This document shows, piece after piece, positions 35,619 to 43,798 of a DNA stretch of 64,000 nt (position 1 is its first letter; each line of letters begins with the position of its first letter). The stretch comes from Ferrimonas balearica. GTDB taxonomy: Bacteria; Pseudomonadota; Gammaproteobacteria; Enterobacterales; Shewanellaceae. Made by a program: the position numbers and the translations under genes. Under the pieces are notes generated by a model. That model did no database searches. It saw only the letters and a program-made list of their open reading frames with translations, and was not told the DNA's origin. The stretch is from assembly GCF_019802085.1 (NCBI RefSeq), contig NZ_JAHVHV010000002.1, forward strand, positions 496,001 to 560,000. The letters are read 5' to 3'.

Positions 35619-37487
35619 TTAGCGGTTACCGAAGCTGTCGTCGCGGCGACGGCTGTCACGACGGCCGCGGAAGCCATCGTCATCCCGGTCGCGGCGACCA
35701 CGGTGACCTTCGCCGTCGCGGCGGCCACGGTAACCCTCGCCATCGCGGCGGCCACGGAAGCCTTCGCCTTCACGGCGGCGGTTGTCACCACGGTAACCAC
35801 CGCGACGCTCGTCCCGGCCACCCTCGCGACGCGGACGGGGCTCGATCACCTCGTTGGTGCGCTCGGCGGCCAGGGCGCGGTTGCGCACATGGACGGACTT
35901 GAGCTTGGCCAGTACGTCGGCGGGCATGGCGGCCGGCAGCTGCACCAGGGAGTGGGCATCGTGCAGGCGGATCTGACCGATGTAGTTGCTCTCCAGCTGG
36001 ATCTCGTTGGCGATGGCGCCGACGATGTCCTTCACCTGGGTGCCGTGCTCGCGGCCCACTTCCAGGCGGTAGGTCTGCCAGTCGATGTTCGGACGGGGCT
36101 TGCGCTCGCGACGCTCACCACGTTCACCACGCTCACCGCGGCGATCGTCCCGCTCGAAACGGGGCTTGGGATCGGCCTTGGGCTTGAGCGGCTTGCTGCG
36201 CTGACGCTGGAACAGCAGGGCGGCAGCCAGTTGCTCGACGCTCAGCTCGTTCTCCTGAGCCATGGCGGCGATCATCTCCTGCATCTCCGCCAGATCGGTC
36301 TTGGAGACGCACTCGGCCAGCTCAACGCTCAGCTTGGCCACACGGTGCTTGCCCAGCTCTTCGGCGGTGGGCAGATCCATCATCTCGATGGAGCCGTTGG
36401 TGGCGCGCTCGTAGAAGCGCAGCTGACGCAGCTCACGCGGACGGGCGAACAGGATAGCGGTACCGCTGCGACCGGCACGGCCGGTACGGCCGATGCGGTG
36501 CACGTAGGACTCGGAGTCCATCGGCAGGTCGAAGTTGAGTACGTGGGTGATGCGCGGCACGTCCAGGCCCCGGGCCACAACGTCGGTGGCGATCAGGATG
36601 GAGACGGTGCCTTTGTGCAGCTGGGCCACGGTGTGCTCACGCTGCTGCTGGCTCATGTCGCCGTTCAGGGCGGCGGCCTTGAAGCCCATGTTGTTCAGGT
36701 GGTTGGCCAGCTCCATGGTGTCGTTACGGGTACGCACGAACACGATCATGGCGTCGTAATCCAGGGTCTCGGCCAGACGCTCGAGGGCGGTCAGCTTGTT
36801 GAGACCGGACACCTTCCACGCCTTCTGCACGATGTTGGCCTTCTGAGCTTTGTCGGAGGCGATCTTAACGTGCTTGGGATCCTTCAGGAATCGCTCGGCG
36901 ATGCGACGGATCTGGGTCGGCATGGTGGCGGAGAACAGGGCCATCTGGGTCTGGTCAGGCAGGTGCTCCAGGATCCACTCGATGTCTTCGAGGAAGCCCA
37001 TGTTGAGCATCTCGTCCGCTTCGTCCAGAACACAGCACTGGATGCTGTCCAGCTCGATGCTGCCGCGACGGATGTGATCCATCAGGCGACCGGGGGTGGC
37101 AACCACCACCTGGCTGCCGCGCTCGAGATCGCGCAGCTGAGGGCCGTAAGGCTGACCGCCGTACAGGGTAGTAACCCGCAGACCCTTTATGTTCACGGCG
37201 AACTCTTCCAGGGCAGTGGCAACCTGGATGGCCAGTTCACGGGTCGGGGCCAGGACCAGCATTTGGGCGGCGCGTTGACGGGGATCGATGCCCGCAAGGG
37301 CCGGCAGGCCGAAGGCCGCGGTTTTACCGGTACCGGTGGCGGCTTCGCCCAGGATGTCGCTGCCATCCAGCATAAAGGGGATGGATTGGGCCTGGATCGG
37401 GGTCGGGGTTTCGAAACCCATGGCGGAAAGGGCGCTCAGCAGCGACTCGGGCAGGCCGAGGCTGGAAAAATCACAGCTGTTAGACAT
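35619..37487 (-). CDS. deaD: DEAD-box RNA helicase, DeaD/CsdA type
   Basis: A 622-residue helicase. Domain 1 shows the Q motif, ATGTGKT, PTRELA, VLDEADE and SAT; domain 2 shows RTRNDT, ATDVVARGLD and HRIGRTGRAGR. After about residue 380 come the dimerisation region and the DbpA-like RNA-binding domain (about 475-550, RLEVGREHGTQVKDIVGAIANE), then a basic Arg/Gly tail with repeated units of the type GRRDGEGxR. DeaD unwinds RNA during ribosome assembly and cold adaptation. A leader of about 155 nt precedes the start, as is usual for cold-shock helicases. Confidence 0.94.
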   Translation of the reverse strand: MSNSCDFSSLGLPESLLSALSAMGFETPTPIQAQSIPFMLDGSDILGEAATGTGKTAAFGLPALAGIDPRQRAAQMLVLAPTRELAIQVATALEEFAVNIKGLRVTTLYGGQPYGPQLRDLERGSQVVVATPGRLMDHIRRGSIELDSIQCCVLDEADEMLNMGFLEDIEWILEHLPDQTQMALFSATMPTQIRRIAERFLKDPKHVKIASDKAQKANIVQKAWKVSGLNKLTALERLAETLDYDAMIVFVRTRNDTMELANHLNNMGFKAAALNGDMSQQQREHTVAQLHKGTVSILIATDVVARGLDVPRITHVLNFDLPMDSESYVHRIGRTGRAGRSGTAILFARPRELRQLRFYERATNGSIEMMDLPTAEELGKHRVAKLSVELAECVSKTDLAEMQEMIAAMAQENELSVEQLAAALLFQRQRSKPLKPKADPKPRFERDDRRGERGERGERRERKPRPNIDWQTYRLEVGREHGTQVKDIVGAIANEIQLESNYIGQIRLHDAHSLVQLPAAMPADVLAKLKSVHVRNRALAAERTNEVIEPRPRREGGRDERRGGYRGDNRRREGEGFRGRRDGEGYRGRRDGEGHRGRRDRDDDGFRGRRDSRRRDDSFGNR

Positions 37488-37649
37488 TAGATGCTCTGTA
37501 TTAAGGCAGGAGGGGATTCCCGCAAACGTATTGAGAGGTGATAGCCCATCGACGGTCCCAGAACTGAAGTCGTATGGCGCTCGTCACCCCGCTTGCCAAG
37601 CCCAGCCGTAGATTGAATCGGATACGTGAGGCCGAACTTGAAGGCGCGC
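37488..37649 (-). promoter_or_regulatory. Long 5' leader of deaD
   Basis: About 155 nt between the inferred transcription start and the deaD ATG, without an open reading frame of note. Long untranslated leaders occur in csdA/deaD and other cold-shock messages. I could not identify a cold-box sequence by eye. AGGAGG (rendered as CCTCCT-like complement near 37508-37514) may be part of the ribosome site region. Confidence 0.4.
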
Positions 37650-37677
37650 ATTCTACGGAATCAGGACCAAATTGCAA
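37650..37677 (-). promoter_or_regulatory. Sigma-70-like promoter for deaD
   Basis: On the minus strand TTGCAA (37677-37672), a 16-bp spacer, then TAGAAT (37655-37650). Both hexamers are close to consensus. Confidence 0.6.
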
Positions 37678-37707
37678 GCGCTGCGGTGAAAAACTGACCG
37701 CCTGGTC

Positions 37708-38277
37708 CTAAGGGTGTGACTCAGGCCCCCCCAGTCCATCCTGCACCACCAGGGCGTCGAAGGTGTACGCGGCCATCCCGTCGGGCCAGGTTGACCAACC
37801 TCCTTTGTGCAGCAGGGCATCGAGGAAGCGCCCCTTATCCTCCAAAGACTGCCACACCTGGGGCAGGAACAGCGCCTGGCGCTCCCCCTGGCACAGCAGC
37901 AGGCCCTGGCCCGGCTCCAGTGCCGCCAGCAGCGCCGCGCGGCTTTGGGCGGGCAGGGGGCGCTTGGGGCCCAGCAGGGTGATCTCCAGCTGACAGCGGG
38001 GCAGTTCATCGACCTCCAGCGCAGGGAAGCGCGGGTCGTTAAAGGCGCAGCGACGGGCCAGCCGGGGGATCAGCTCCTTGAGCGGGCGTTCGGCGTCCGT
38101 GGCCCCGATGCAGCCACGCAGTCGGCTGTCGATGTGCAGGCTGACAAAGGCGTCCACCACCTGGTTGCCCAGGGTCAGCTCTGGCGCCGGGCGGGGCCCC
38201 TGCCAACGCTCGGCGATGCTGTCCCGGGCCAGGGCCAGCCAGCGCTGCTGCTCATCAACAGAGGGCGAAAGCGGCAT
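37708..38277 (-). CDS. amrA: AmmeMemoRadiSam system protein A (AMMECR1 domain)
   Basis: About 189 residues from the ATG at 38277 (an ATG at 38304 with GAGG upstream is an alternative). The AMMECR1 signature LRGCIG appears in SRLRGCIGATDAERPL (near residue 74), followed by DPRFPALEVDEL and the ITLLGP strand. Start overlaps the MEMO gene end by 23 nt, so translation is coupled. AMMECR1-domain proteins occur in all three domains of life with unknown biochemical function; in bacteria they travel with MEMO and a radical SAM enzyme, both present here. Confidence 0.9.
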   Translation of the reverse strand: MPLSPSVDEQQRWLALARDSIAERWQGPRPAPELTLGNQVVDAFVSLHIDSRLRGCIGATDAERPLKELIPRLARRCAFNDPRFPALEVDELPRCQLEITLLGPKRPLPAQSRAALLAALEPGQGLLLCQGERQALFLPQVWQSLEDKGRFLDALLHKGGWSTWPDGMAAYTFDALVVQDGLGGPESHP

Positions 38278-39064
38278 AGCCCACCACCCTATCGGTATCG
38301 CCATTGGCCTCGGCGGAACTGCCCTTGGCCAGCAGCTGAATGCTCAGCTTCTGGGCCTTGGCCCAGCGCAGGGCGCCGTTCAGCGGCGCGGCACCGCAGG
38401 CGTCCTCCCCGTGCAGGTCCTGGGCGAAATGGAGAATGCGCTCGACGGTGTGCCTGTCCTTGTCACTGGCCTGCTCCAGGGTCAGGAAGTGGCTGAGATC
38501 GGTGCTGATGATCAGAAGGTCCTGCTTGGCCAGGTGCTGCGCCAGCAGATCCGCCAGGGCATCGGCGGGGATGTCCCCCACCACCAGGGGCACCAGGGGG
38601 CAATCGGCCAGGGTGGACTGGATAAAGGGCAGCTGCACTTCCAGGCAATGCTCCTTGGCGTGGGCCAGATTGTCGAGGCTGACCCAGGGATTGGCATCCA
38701 GCGCCGACAGGGCGTCGCTGTCCAGGGCCAGCTGACCCAAGGGGGTGGCATAGTGGCTCCAGTCGGGACGGGCGATCCCCTCCACCGGCCGAGTGTGGGC
38801 CGGGCCTAACAGGAACACCCGCCGGTAGGGGTGATCGGCCAGGGTGCGGTAGGCCTTGGCGGCGATGGCACCGGAGTAGAGGTAGCCGGCGTGGGGCACA
38901 ATCAGGGCCCTGGGGGGGCGGGGCAGGGGCGCTGCCTCGGCGCTCAGCATCAGATCCAATTCCCGGGCCAGCTCGGTGGCTTCCCCGGGATAGAAATAGC
39001 CCGCCACGGCGGCGGGGCGTATCCGGGGGGATAGGGTCACGGTGTCGCTCCAGTCCAGGGCCAT
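38255..39064 (-). CDS. amrB: AmmeMemoRadiSam system protein B (MEMO1 family)
   Basis: A 269-residue MEMO-family protein: AAVAGYFYPGEATEL at the N-terminus, VPHAGYLYSG, FLLGPAHT, the EHCLEVQLPFIQ block and ISTDLSHF, which together hold the conserved His and Cys residues of the family's metal-binding pocket (the fold resembles class III ring-cleaving dioxygenases). Human MEMO1 is reported to bind iron and copper. It is translated divergently from the radical SAM partner across a 65-bp gap and upstream of AMMECR1. Confidence 0.93.
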   Translation of the reverse strand: MALDWSDTVTLSPRIRPAAVAGYFYPGEATELARELDLMLSAEAAPLPRPPRALIVPHAGYLYSGAIAAKAYRTLADHPYRRVFLLGPAHTRPVEGIARPDWSHYATPLGQLALDSDALSALDANPWVSLDNLAHAKEHCLEVQLPFIQSTLADCPLVPLVVGDIPADALADLLAQHLAKQDLLIISTDLSHFLTLEQASDKDRHTVERILHFAQDLHGEDACGAAPLNGALRWAKAQKLSIQLLAKGSSAEANGDTDRVVGYAAFALC

Positions 39065-39129
39065 CAGGGGGCCCCGACACTAATATTATAGGAGGGCCTG
39101 CCCCCTGACGGCGCGGCCCGGGAGGCGAA

Positions 39130-40221
39130 ATGACCACTGGCAGCCATGTGCCCACCCGTTACTGGCAGCGCCTGGAGGATGGCCGGGTGCGCTGCACCCT
39201 GTGCCCGAGGTTTTGTACGGTGCGTGAGGGCCACCGGGGGGTCTGTTTCGTGCGCATGGCCGAGGGGGGCGAGATGGTGCTGACCAGCTATGGTCGCTCC
39301 TCGGGCTTTTGTGTCGATCCTATCGAGAAGAAACCCCTTAACCACTTTCTGCCGGGCACCCCGGTGCTCTCCTTCGGCACCGCCGGCTGCAACCTCACCT
39401 GCAAGTTCTGCCAGAACTGGGACATCAGCAAATCCCGGGAGCTGGATACCCTGGCCTCGGTGGCCTCACCGGAGCAGTTGGCCCGCACCGCCGAGCGGCT
39501 GGGCTGTCGCAGCGTGGCCTTTACCTACAACGATCCGGTGATCTTTATGGAGTACGCGCTGGATGTGGCGGCGGCGTGCCGGGCGCGGGGGATCCAGAGC
39601 GTGGCGGTGACCGCCGGCTACATCAACCCCGAGCCCCGGGAGCTGTTCTTTGCCGCCATGGATGCGGCCAACATCGACCTTAAGGGCTTTACCGAGACCT
39701 TCTACCACAAGGTCTGCGGCGGCCACCTGGCGCCGGTGCTGGAGACCCTGGTCTACCTTAAGCGGCATACCCGGGTCTGGTTTGAGATCACCACCTTGCT
39801 GATCCCGGGACTCAACGACTCGGATGCGGAGCTGCGGCAACTGGCCCAGTGGGTGGGGCAGGAGCTGGGACCCGAGGTGCCCCTGCACTTCTCCGCCTTT
39901 CACCCGGATTTCAAGATGCTGGATATTGCCCCTACTCCCGCCGCCACCCTGAGTCGGGCCCGGCGGATCGCCATGGAAGTGGGGCTGCACTACGTCTATA
40001 CGGGCAATGTTCACGACCGCGAAGGGGACAGCAGCTGGTGCCCCGGCTGTGGTGCCCTGCTTATCGCCCGTGACTGGTACCAGCTGGGGGCTTGGCACTT
40101 GGAGGCCGGCACCGATGGGGCGGGGCAGTGCAGTCACTGCGGCCACCCGGTGCCGGGAAGGTTCGAGGCTAGGCCGGGCCAGTGGGGTCGGCGGCGCCTG
40201 CCGGTTCGGGTGGAGGGTTAG
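39130..40221 (+). CDS. amrS: AmmeMemoRadiSam system radical SAM enzyme
   Basis: A 363-residue protein with GGAGG four bases before its ATG. The radical SAM cluster motif is CNLTCKFC (Cys87, Cys91, Cys94). Extra cysteines occur at the N-terminus (Cys22, Cys25, Cys29, Cys39) and two C-terminal pairs (CPGCG, CSHCG), as for a zinc ribbon. Family blocks: FNHFLPG-like LNHFLPGTPVLSFG, FTYNDPVIFMEY, NIDLKGFTETFY and HFSAFHPDFKM. It is related to pyruvate-formate-lyase activating enzymes. Divergent from the MEMO-AMMECR1 pair; its stop overlaps that of the convergent GST gene by 4 nt. The reaction of the system remains unestablished. Confidence 0.93.
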   Translation: MTTGSHVPTRYWQRLEDGRVRCTLCPRFCTVREGHRGVCFVRMAEGGEMVLTSYGRSSGFCVDPIEKKPLNHFLPGTPVLSFGTAGCNLTCKFCQNWDISKSRELDTLASVASPEQLARTAERLGCRSVAFTYNDPVIFMEYALDVAAACRARGIQSVAVTAGYINPEPRELFFAAMDAANIDLKGFTETFYHKVCGGHLAPVLETLVYLKRHTRVWFEITTLLIPGLNDSDAELRQLAQWVGQELGPEVPLHFSAFHPDFKMLDIAPTPAATLSRARRIAMEVGLHYVYTGNVHDREGDSSWCPGCGALLIARDWYQLGAWHLEAGTDGAGQCSHCGHPVPGRFEARPGQWGRRRLPVRVEG

Positions 40222-40847
40222 GCCGAGGCTTGGGCGGCGTCCTCCCGCTCCCGGGCCCGTTGCAGGGCCTCGCGGGCGCACAGGCGCAGACGAAAGGCGT
40301 CGGCGTTATCGTACAGGGGCTGGTCGAAGTTGACCGCCCAGTTGAGGGTGTGGGCCAGGAAGAGGTCCGCCACCGTCAACTGGTCTCCCATCAGGAATCC
40401 GCTGGCCGGGATCCTGTCGTCGATCTCCTTGAGTGCCTTGGCAAACTCCCAACGGGCGGTCTCCAGCACTTCGGCACGGCGCTGGGCTTTTGGCAGGGCG
40501 AAACGGTGCTTGCCCATGGTCCACAGCGGCTGCTCCAGTTCGGTGACGATGTAGAACAGCCACTGCAGATGAACACCGGCCTCGGTGCTGCCCGGTGGGG
40601 GCAGCAGTCGGCCCTGACCGTGGGTTTGCGCCAGGTGCAGGGCGATGGCACCGGACTCGGTCAGGGTCAGATCGCCGTCCTTTAATGCGGGCACCTTGCC
40701 GGCGGGGTTGAGGCCCAGGTAGTCATCGCCACGATGCTCCCCCTGGGTGAAGTCCACCAGCTGGTATTGCCAGCTCAGGCCCAGCTCCTCCAAAAGCCAG
40801 CTGATCCTCAAAGCGCGGGTCTTGGGAAATCCATACAGGGTGATCAT
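40218..40847 (-). CDS. Glutathione S-transferase family protein
   Basis: A 209-residue protein with an N-terminal thioredoxin-like domain (MITLYGFPKTRALRISWLLEELGL, NPAGKVPAL with cis-Pro, LTESGAIALHLA) and a C-terminal helical domain (LMGDQLTVADLFLAHTL). It conjugates or reduces with glutathione; the substrate is unknown. The catalytic Ser/Tyr position near residue 9-12 reads KTRA, so activity may rest on another residue. It is convergent with the radical SAM gene. Confidence 0.88.
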   Translation of the reverse strand: MITLYGFPKTRALRISWLLEELGLSWQYQLVDFTQGEHRGDDYLGLNPAGKVPALKDGDLTLTESGAIALHLAQTHGQGRLLPPPGSTEAGVHLQWLFYIVTELEQPLWTMGKHRFALPKAQRRAEVLETARWEFAKALKEIDDRIPASGFLMGDQLTVADLFLAHTLNWAVNFDQPLYDNADAFRLRLCAREALQRAREREDAAQASA

Positions 40848-40964
40848 CGTCCTCTCCTTTTAACCTGACCGCTTTCAAGCTAGCAGCTTGGTTTGCCCGC
40901 GCAAAGCGTTGAGCCGCCTTCGGCGCCAGGGTAAGGTTGGGCAAACCCTCTCCCCACTCAACCT

Positions 40965-41450
40965 ATGATGCTGGAAACCCTGCTGGCCGAACTTGGGATC
41001 GGCTACCACGACTACCACCATCCGCCGCTCAATGACTGCAGCGAGGCGGACCGGCTGGCCCTGGACAGGGACGGCCAGCGTACCAAGAACCTCTTTTTAA
41101 GGGACAACTACGGTCGCCGCCACTTCATCCTAGTGACGGCGCCGGATAAGCAGGTGGATCTCAAGGCGCTCTCCCGCCAGATGGCCCTGTCACGGCTGGG
41201 TTTTGCCTCGACAGAGCGCCTGGCTCGTTACCTGGATTTGAAACCCGGGCGGGTCTCCCTGCTGGCCTTGGTCAATGACCCGGACAAAGCGGTGGAGCTG
41301 TGGATCGATAAGGCGCTGTGGCACGACGAGGGGCTGCACTGTCATCCCTTGGACAATACCCGCACCTGGGTGATCCCGCCCCAGGGCATCGAACGGCTGC
41401 TGGCCCACTGGGGGCGGCCCCTCACCCTGATAACGGTGCCCGAGCTGTAG
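40965..41450 (+). CDS. Prolyl-tRNA deacylase-like protein (YbaK/ProX family)
   Basis: A 161-residue protein; ATGs at 40965 and 40968 are both possible. It starts LLAELGIGYHDYHHPPLNDCSEADRLAL, with KNLFLRDNYGRRHFILVTAPDKQVDL and LARYLDLKPGRVSLLALVND, the pattern of the stand-alone ProX/PrdX editing domain, which removes alanine or cysteine mischarged on tRNA-Pro. The catalytic Lys of the family lies in the TKNLFL block (about residue 42). It is a single gene, 3 bp from the stop of the convergent nitroreductase. Confidence 0.88.
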   Translation: MMLETLLAELGIGYHDYHHPPLNDCSEADRLALDRDGQRTKNLFLRDNYGRRHFILVTAPDKQVDLKALSRQMALSRLGFASTERLARYLDLKPGRVSLLALVNDPDKAVELWIDKALWHDEGLHCHPLDNTRTWVIPPQGIERLLAHWGRPLTLITVPEL

Positions 41451-41453
41451 CCC

Positions 41454-42185
41454 TTACAGCCGGTGGATCACCCGCTGATGGGGCACCCGGTGGCGCACTC
41501 CCCAGGTGCCTTTTTGCGGATCGCCCCGGCCGCAGGCGATCACCATGGTGATGCGCGCGGCCCGGGGCAGCTTGAGGAGCCGGCGGGCTCGGACGCTGTC
41601 CAGCCCCTCCAGCGGACAGGTGTCCAGACCTTCCGCTTTCATGGCCAGCATAAAGGTCATGCAGGCCAGGGCGGTGCTTTTGTGCATCACCGCCTGCATA
41701 TCCGACCGCCCGGCCTCCCGGTAGCTGGGTCGAAACAGACCCAGCAGGGCAAAGAGGCCCTTGCGCAGTGCGCCGGTAAACCCCAGGGGGTCCTGCCAGT
41801 AGGTCAGGGGGATAAGGACCTGGTAGTAGCGACGGATCTTGGCGAGCAGCTGCGGATTGTCGCGGTTCTCGGCGGTCAGGTTTTCGAGGTTTTCCCGGGC
41901 GTGCTGGCGCCAGCGGTCCGGGCGGATCACCGCCACCACCAACTCGCTGGCGGTGCGCACCGCGTTCTGGTTCATGCAGATGGGGATCATCCCCTGACGC
42001 AGGGCGGGGTCCTGCACCCGGTAGAACTCCCACAGCTGCATATTGGAGGAGTTGGGAGAGAGGGTGGCCAGCTCCAGGCAGCGCTGAACCGCTTCAGGGT
42101 CAAAGGGCCCCTCGGCCAAAAAGACCCGTACCGCGCGTCGGGCCTGCACCAGCTCGGTAAATTGCATCATCTCCTGTTGCGCCAT
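41454..42185 (-). CDS. Nitroreductase-family flavoprotein
   Basis: A 243-residue protein. The frame is open upstream through the repeat array, but the real start is the ATG at 42185 (MAQQEMMQFTELVQARRAVRVF), since family similarity begins there. The FMN-binding RRAVRVF segment, LATLSPNSSNMQLWEF and LACMTFMLAMKAEGLDTCPLEG are recognisable. Members reduce nitro groups or quinones with NAD(P)H. An internal segment around residues 95-150 (long helical stretch before HKSTALA) is longer than in NfsB-type enzymes. Substrate unknown. Confidence 0.87.
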   Translation of the reverse strand: MAQQEMMQFTELVQARRAVRVFLAEGPFDPEAVQRCLELATLSPNSSNMQLWEFYRVQDPALRQGMIPICMNQNAVRTASELVVAVIRPDRWRQHARENLENLTAENRDNPQLLAKIRRYYQVLIPLTYWQDPLGFTGALRKGLFALLGLFRPSYREAGRSDMQAVMHKSTALACMTFMLAMKAEGLDTCPLEGLDSVRARRLLKLPRAARITMVIACGRGDPQKGTWGVRHRVPHQRVIHRL

Positions 42186-42320
42186 CCTAAGACTCCCTTT
42201 GAATCGACCTGTTAAGAGCTTAATGGCTCTGACCCTATGGCGCGGTAAACCCCGCCCTTTGTTGCGCTGGGTCAATGGACAGGGGCGGTGGGCGATGCTG
42301 AGGCGCTGAAGATAAAAACC

Positions 42321-42493
42321 AAAAAGCCCCGACCTTTCGGTCAGGGCTTTCGAAGATGGTGCCTCGTCCCGGCAATGGGAGGCAGGAAGCCGGACATGAC
42401 GCCGCTTGCGGCGACCCGCAGGGTGGATGACAGGGATGGCATCCACAATCGAACCAGGGGCAAGTCTTTGGTACAACGGCTTAGCCAAATACG
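42321..42493 (-). repeat. tRNA-Phe 3'-end repeat unit 1, body type A, with terminator hairpin
   Basis: Hairpin 42321-42350 (U-run on the minus strand), then a copy of the last 16 nt of tRNA-Phe (42357-42372), then a type A body. The body has an inverted repeat GTGGATG/CATCCAC, a GC stem and a third hairpin at 42462-42482. It is the last unit of the array in the direction of transcription. The rest of the gap between the nitroreductase start at 42185 and this unit holds nothing recognisable. Confidence 0.85.
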
Positions 42494-42606
42494 AAAAAGC
42501 CCCGACCTTTCGGTCAGGGCTTTCTCTTGTGTGGTGCCTCGTCCCGAAGACGAGCCTAGGGGCACGCACCGATCTTGAATAGGCCAATCCGCTTTGGATT
42601 GAAACG
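42494..42606 (-). repeat. tRNA-Phe 3'-end repeat unit 2, body type B, with terminator hairpin
   Basis: Hairpin 42494-42523, tRNA 3' end from 42532, then a type B body. Type B looks like a decayed tRNA-Phe of about 75 nt: the acceptor 3' strand, CCA and a mutated T-arm remain, while the 5' half has been replaced by a CAATCC/GGATTG stem. Confidence 0.85.
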
Positions 42607-42779
42607 AAAAAGCCCCGAACCGAAGTTCAGGGCTTTCGAAGATGGTGCCTCGTCCCGGCAATGGGAGGCAGGATGCCGGACATGACGCCGCGTGCGGCGG
42701 CCCGAAGGGTGGATGACAGGGATGGCATCCACAATCGAACCAGGGGCAAGTCGTTGGTACAACGACTTAGCCTAATACG
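42607..42779 (-). repeat. tRNA-Phe 3'-end repeat unit 3, body type A, with terminator hairpin
   Basis: Hairpin 42607-42636, tRNA 3' end 42643-42658, type A body with a perfect 9-bp stem AAGTCGTTG/CAACGACTT (42748-42768). It lies directly downstream of the intact tRNA-Phe at 42816-42891. Confidence 0.85.
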
Positions 42780-42809
42780 AAAAAGCCCTGACCTTTCGGC
42801 CAGGGCTTT
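42780..42809 (-). terminator. Terminator-like hairpin after tRNA-Phe
   Basis: Stem AAAGCCCTGACC / GGCCAGGGCTTT-type with TTTC loop and U-run on the minus strand, 6 bp beyond the CCA end of the tRNA. Confidence 0.85.
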
Positions 42810-42815
42810 CGAAGA

Positions 42816-42891
42816 TGGTGCCTCGTCCCGGAGTCGAACCAGGGACACGCGGATTTTCAATCCGCTGCTCTACCAACTGAGCTAACGAGGC
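42816..42891 (-). tRNA. tRNA-Phe (GAA)
   Basis: A 76-nt cloverleaf including encoded CCA. Acceptor GCCTCGT/ACGAGGC, anticodon loop TTGAAAA with GAA, T-arm CCTGG-TTCGACT-CCGGG. It has its own promoter immediately upstream (42904-42932) and a terminator-like hairpin downstream. Identical in sequence to the two other tRNA-Phe genes in the window. Confidence 0.98.
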
Positions 42892-42903
42892 AGCGAGGGC
42901 GTC

Positions 42904-42932
42904 ATTAAACGGACTTTGCCCACCGGAGTCAA
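42904..42932 (-). promoter_or_regulatory. tRNA-Phe promoter, left copy
   Basis: Minus strand TTGACT (42932-42927), 17-bp spacer, TTTAAT (42909-42904), then a GC-rich discriminator before the tRNA. The two hexamers and the end of the spacer (AAAGTCCG-like) match the right-hand promoter at 44477-44505. Confidence 0.8.
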
Positions 42933-43006
42933 CCGAAACCGAGGGGGCTTATCGCGTTTGCTGCATTTTCCGCCGGCCAGCGGCAGCGGTGCCGAACGGG
43001 CGGGTA

Positions 43007-43477
43007 TTAAAGGGGAAAGACCAGTTGGGGAAGCTGGCGGCCAGCAATGCTTCCTGAGGGGGCGGTGCCAAACTCCTGGGCACCAGCATGACGGTAGAAG
43101 CCCACGGCGTGGGGATCACTGATCACCAAAAGCCTTTCACCACCTAGGGAGCGGGCCAGCACCAAGGCGTGCTGGAGCAGACGCTTGCCGATCCCCTGTC
43201 CCACCCAGTCGGGATCGATAAAGAGGCCATCGAGTTCCCACTGGCGTTGGCCCAGGTGCTTGACCACAGAGAAGCCCGCCAGGTCGTCACCCACCTCGGC
43301 GATGGTGGCGTGGTGGGTGCCCAGGGCAAACCCCTCCTTGGCGTAGGTCAGCTCCTCGCTGCAGGCGGCCATAAACTGACGATCGTAGCCCCACAGCGCT
43401 TTGGAGCGCATGGCCAGATCGGTCAGGGTGGCGGCCTCATCCGCTTGGGCGGGTCTAATGGTCAAAGAAGCGATCAT
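43007..43477 (-). CDS. GNAT-family N-acetyltransferase
   Basis: A 156-residue acetyltransferase. It begins MIASLTIRPAQADEAATLTDLAMRS and contains the acetyl-CoA loop DPDWVGQGIGKRLLQHAL (about 88-105) and the terminal FYRHAGAQEFG motif. The substrate is unknown. It lies inside the tRNA repeat array, between the truncated repeat unit at 43557 and the second tRNA-Phe promoter, on the same strand. Its composition is similar to the neighbouring genes, so it is not obviously foreign. Confidence 0.88.
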   Translation of the reverse strand: MIASLTIRPAQADEAATLTDLAMRSKALWGYDRQFMAACSEELTYAKEGFALGTHHATIAEVGDDLAGFSVVKHLGQRQWELDGLFIDPDWVGQGIGKRLLQHALVLARSLGGERLLVISDPHAVGFYRHAGAQEFGTAPSGSIAGRQLPQLVFPL

Positions 43478-43556
43478 TTTCTGGCAGATTGGTAAGCGTC
43501 TTGCTTCGTTTTTAGCCAGTGTAGTTGGTATTTACCCAAAGAGCCGCGTTGCCCGG

Positions 43557-43626
43557 GCTCCGCTCGCGACGGTGCCAGGGGACACGCGCCGATCTTGAAT
43601 AGTCCAATCCGCTGCGGATTGAAACG
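43557..43626 (-). repeat. Truncated tRNA repeat unit, body type B
   Basis: The type B body is recognisable (CAATCCG-CAG-CGGATTG stem and the GTGTCCC element), but its tRNA 3' end is missing. The sequence changes to unrelated DNA at about 43557, on the side facing the acetyltransferase gene. This is a rearrangement junction. Confidence 0.75.
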
Positions 43627-43798
43627 AAAAAGCCCCGAACCGAAGTTCAGGGCTTTTTAGATGGTGCCTCGTCCCGGCAATGGGAGGCAGGATGCCGGAC
43701 ATGACGCCGCGTGCGGCGGCCCACAGGGTGGATGACAGGGATGGCATCCACAATCGAACCAGGGGCAAGTCTTTGGTACAACGACTTAGCCAAATACG
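43627..43798 (-). repeat. tRNA-Phe 3'-end repeat unit, body type A, with terminator hairpin
   Basis: Hairpin 43627-43656, tRNA 3' end from 43662, type A body nearly identical to unit 3. Confidence 0.85.
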
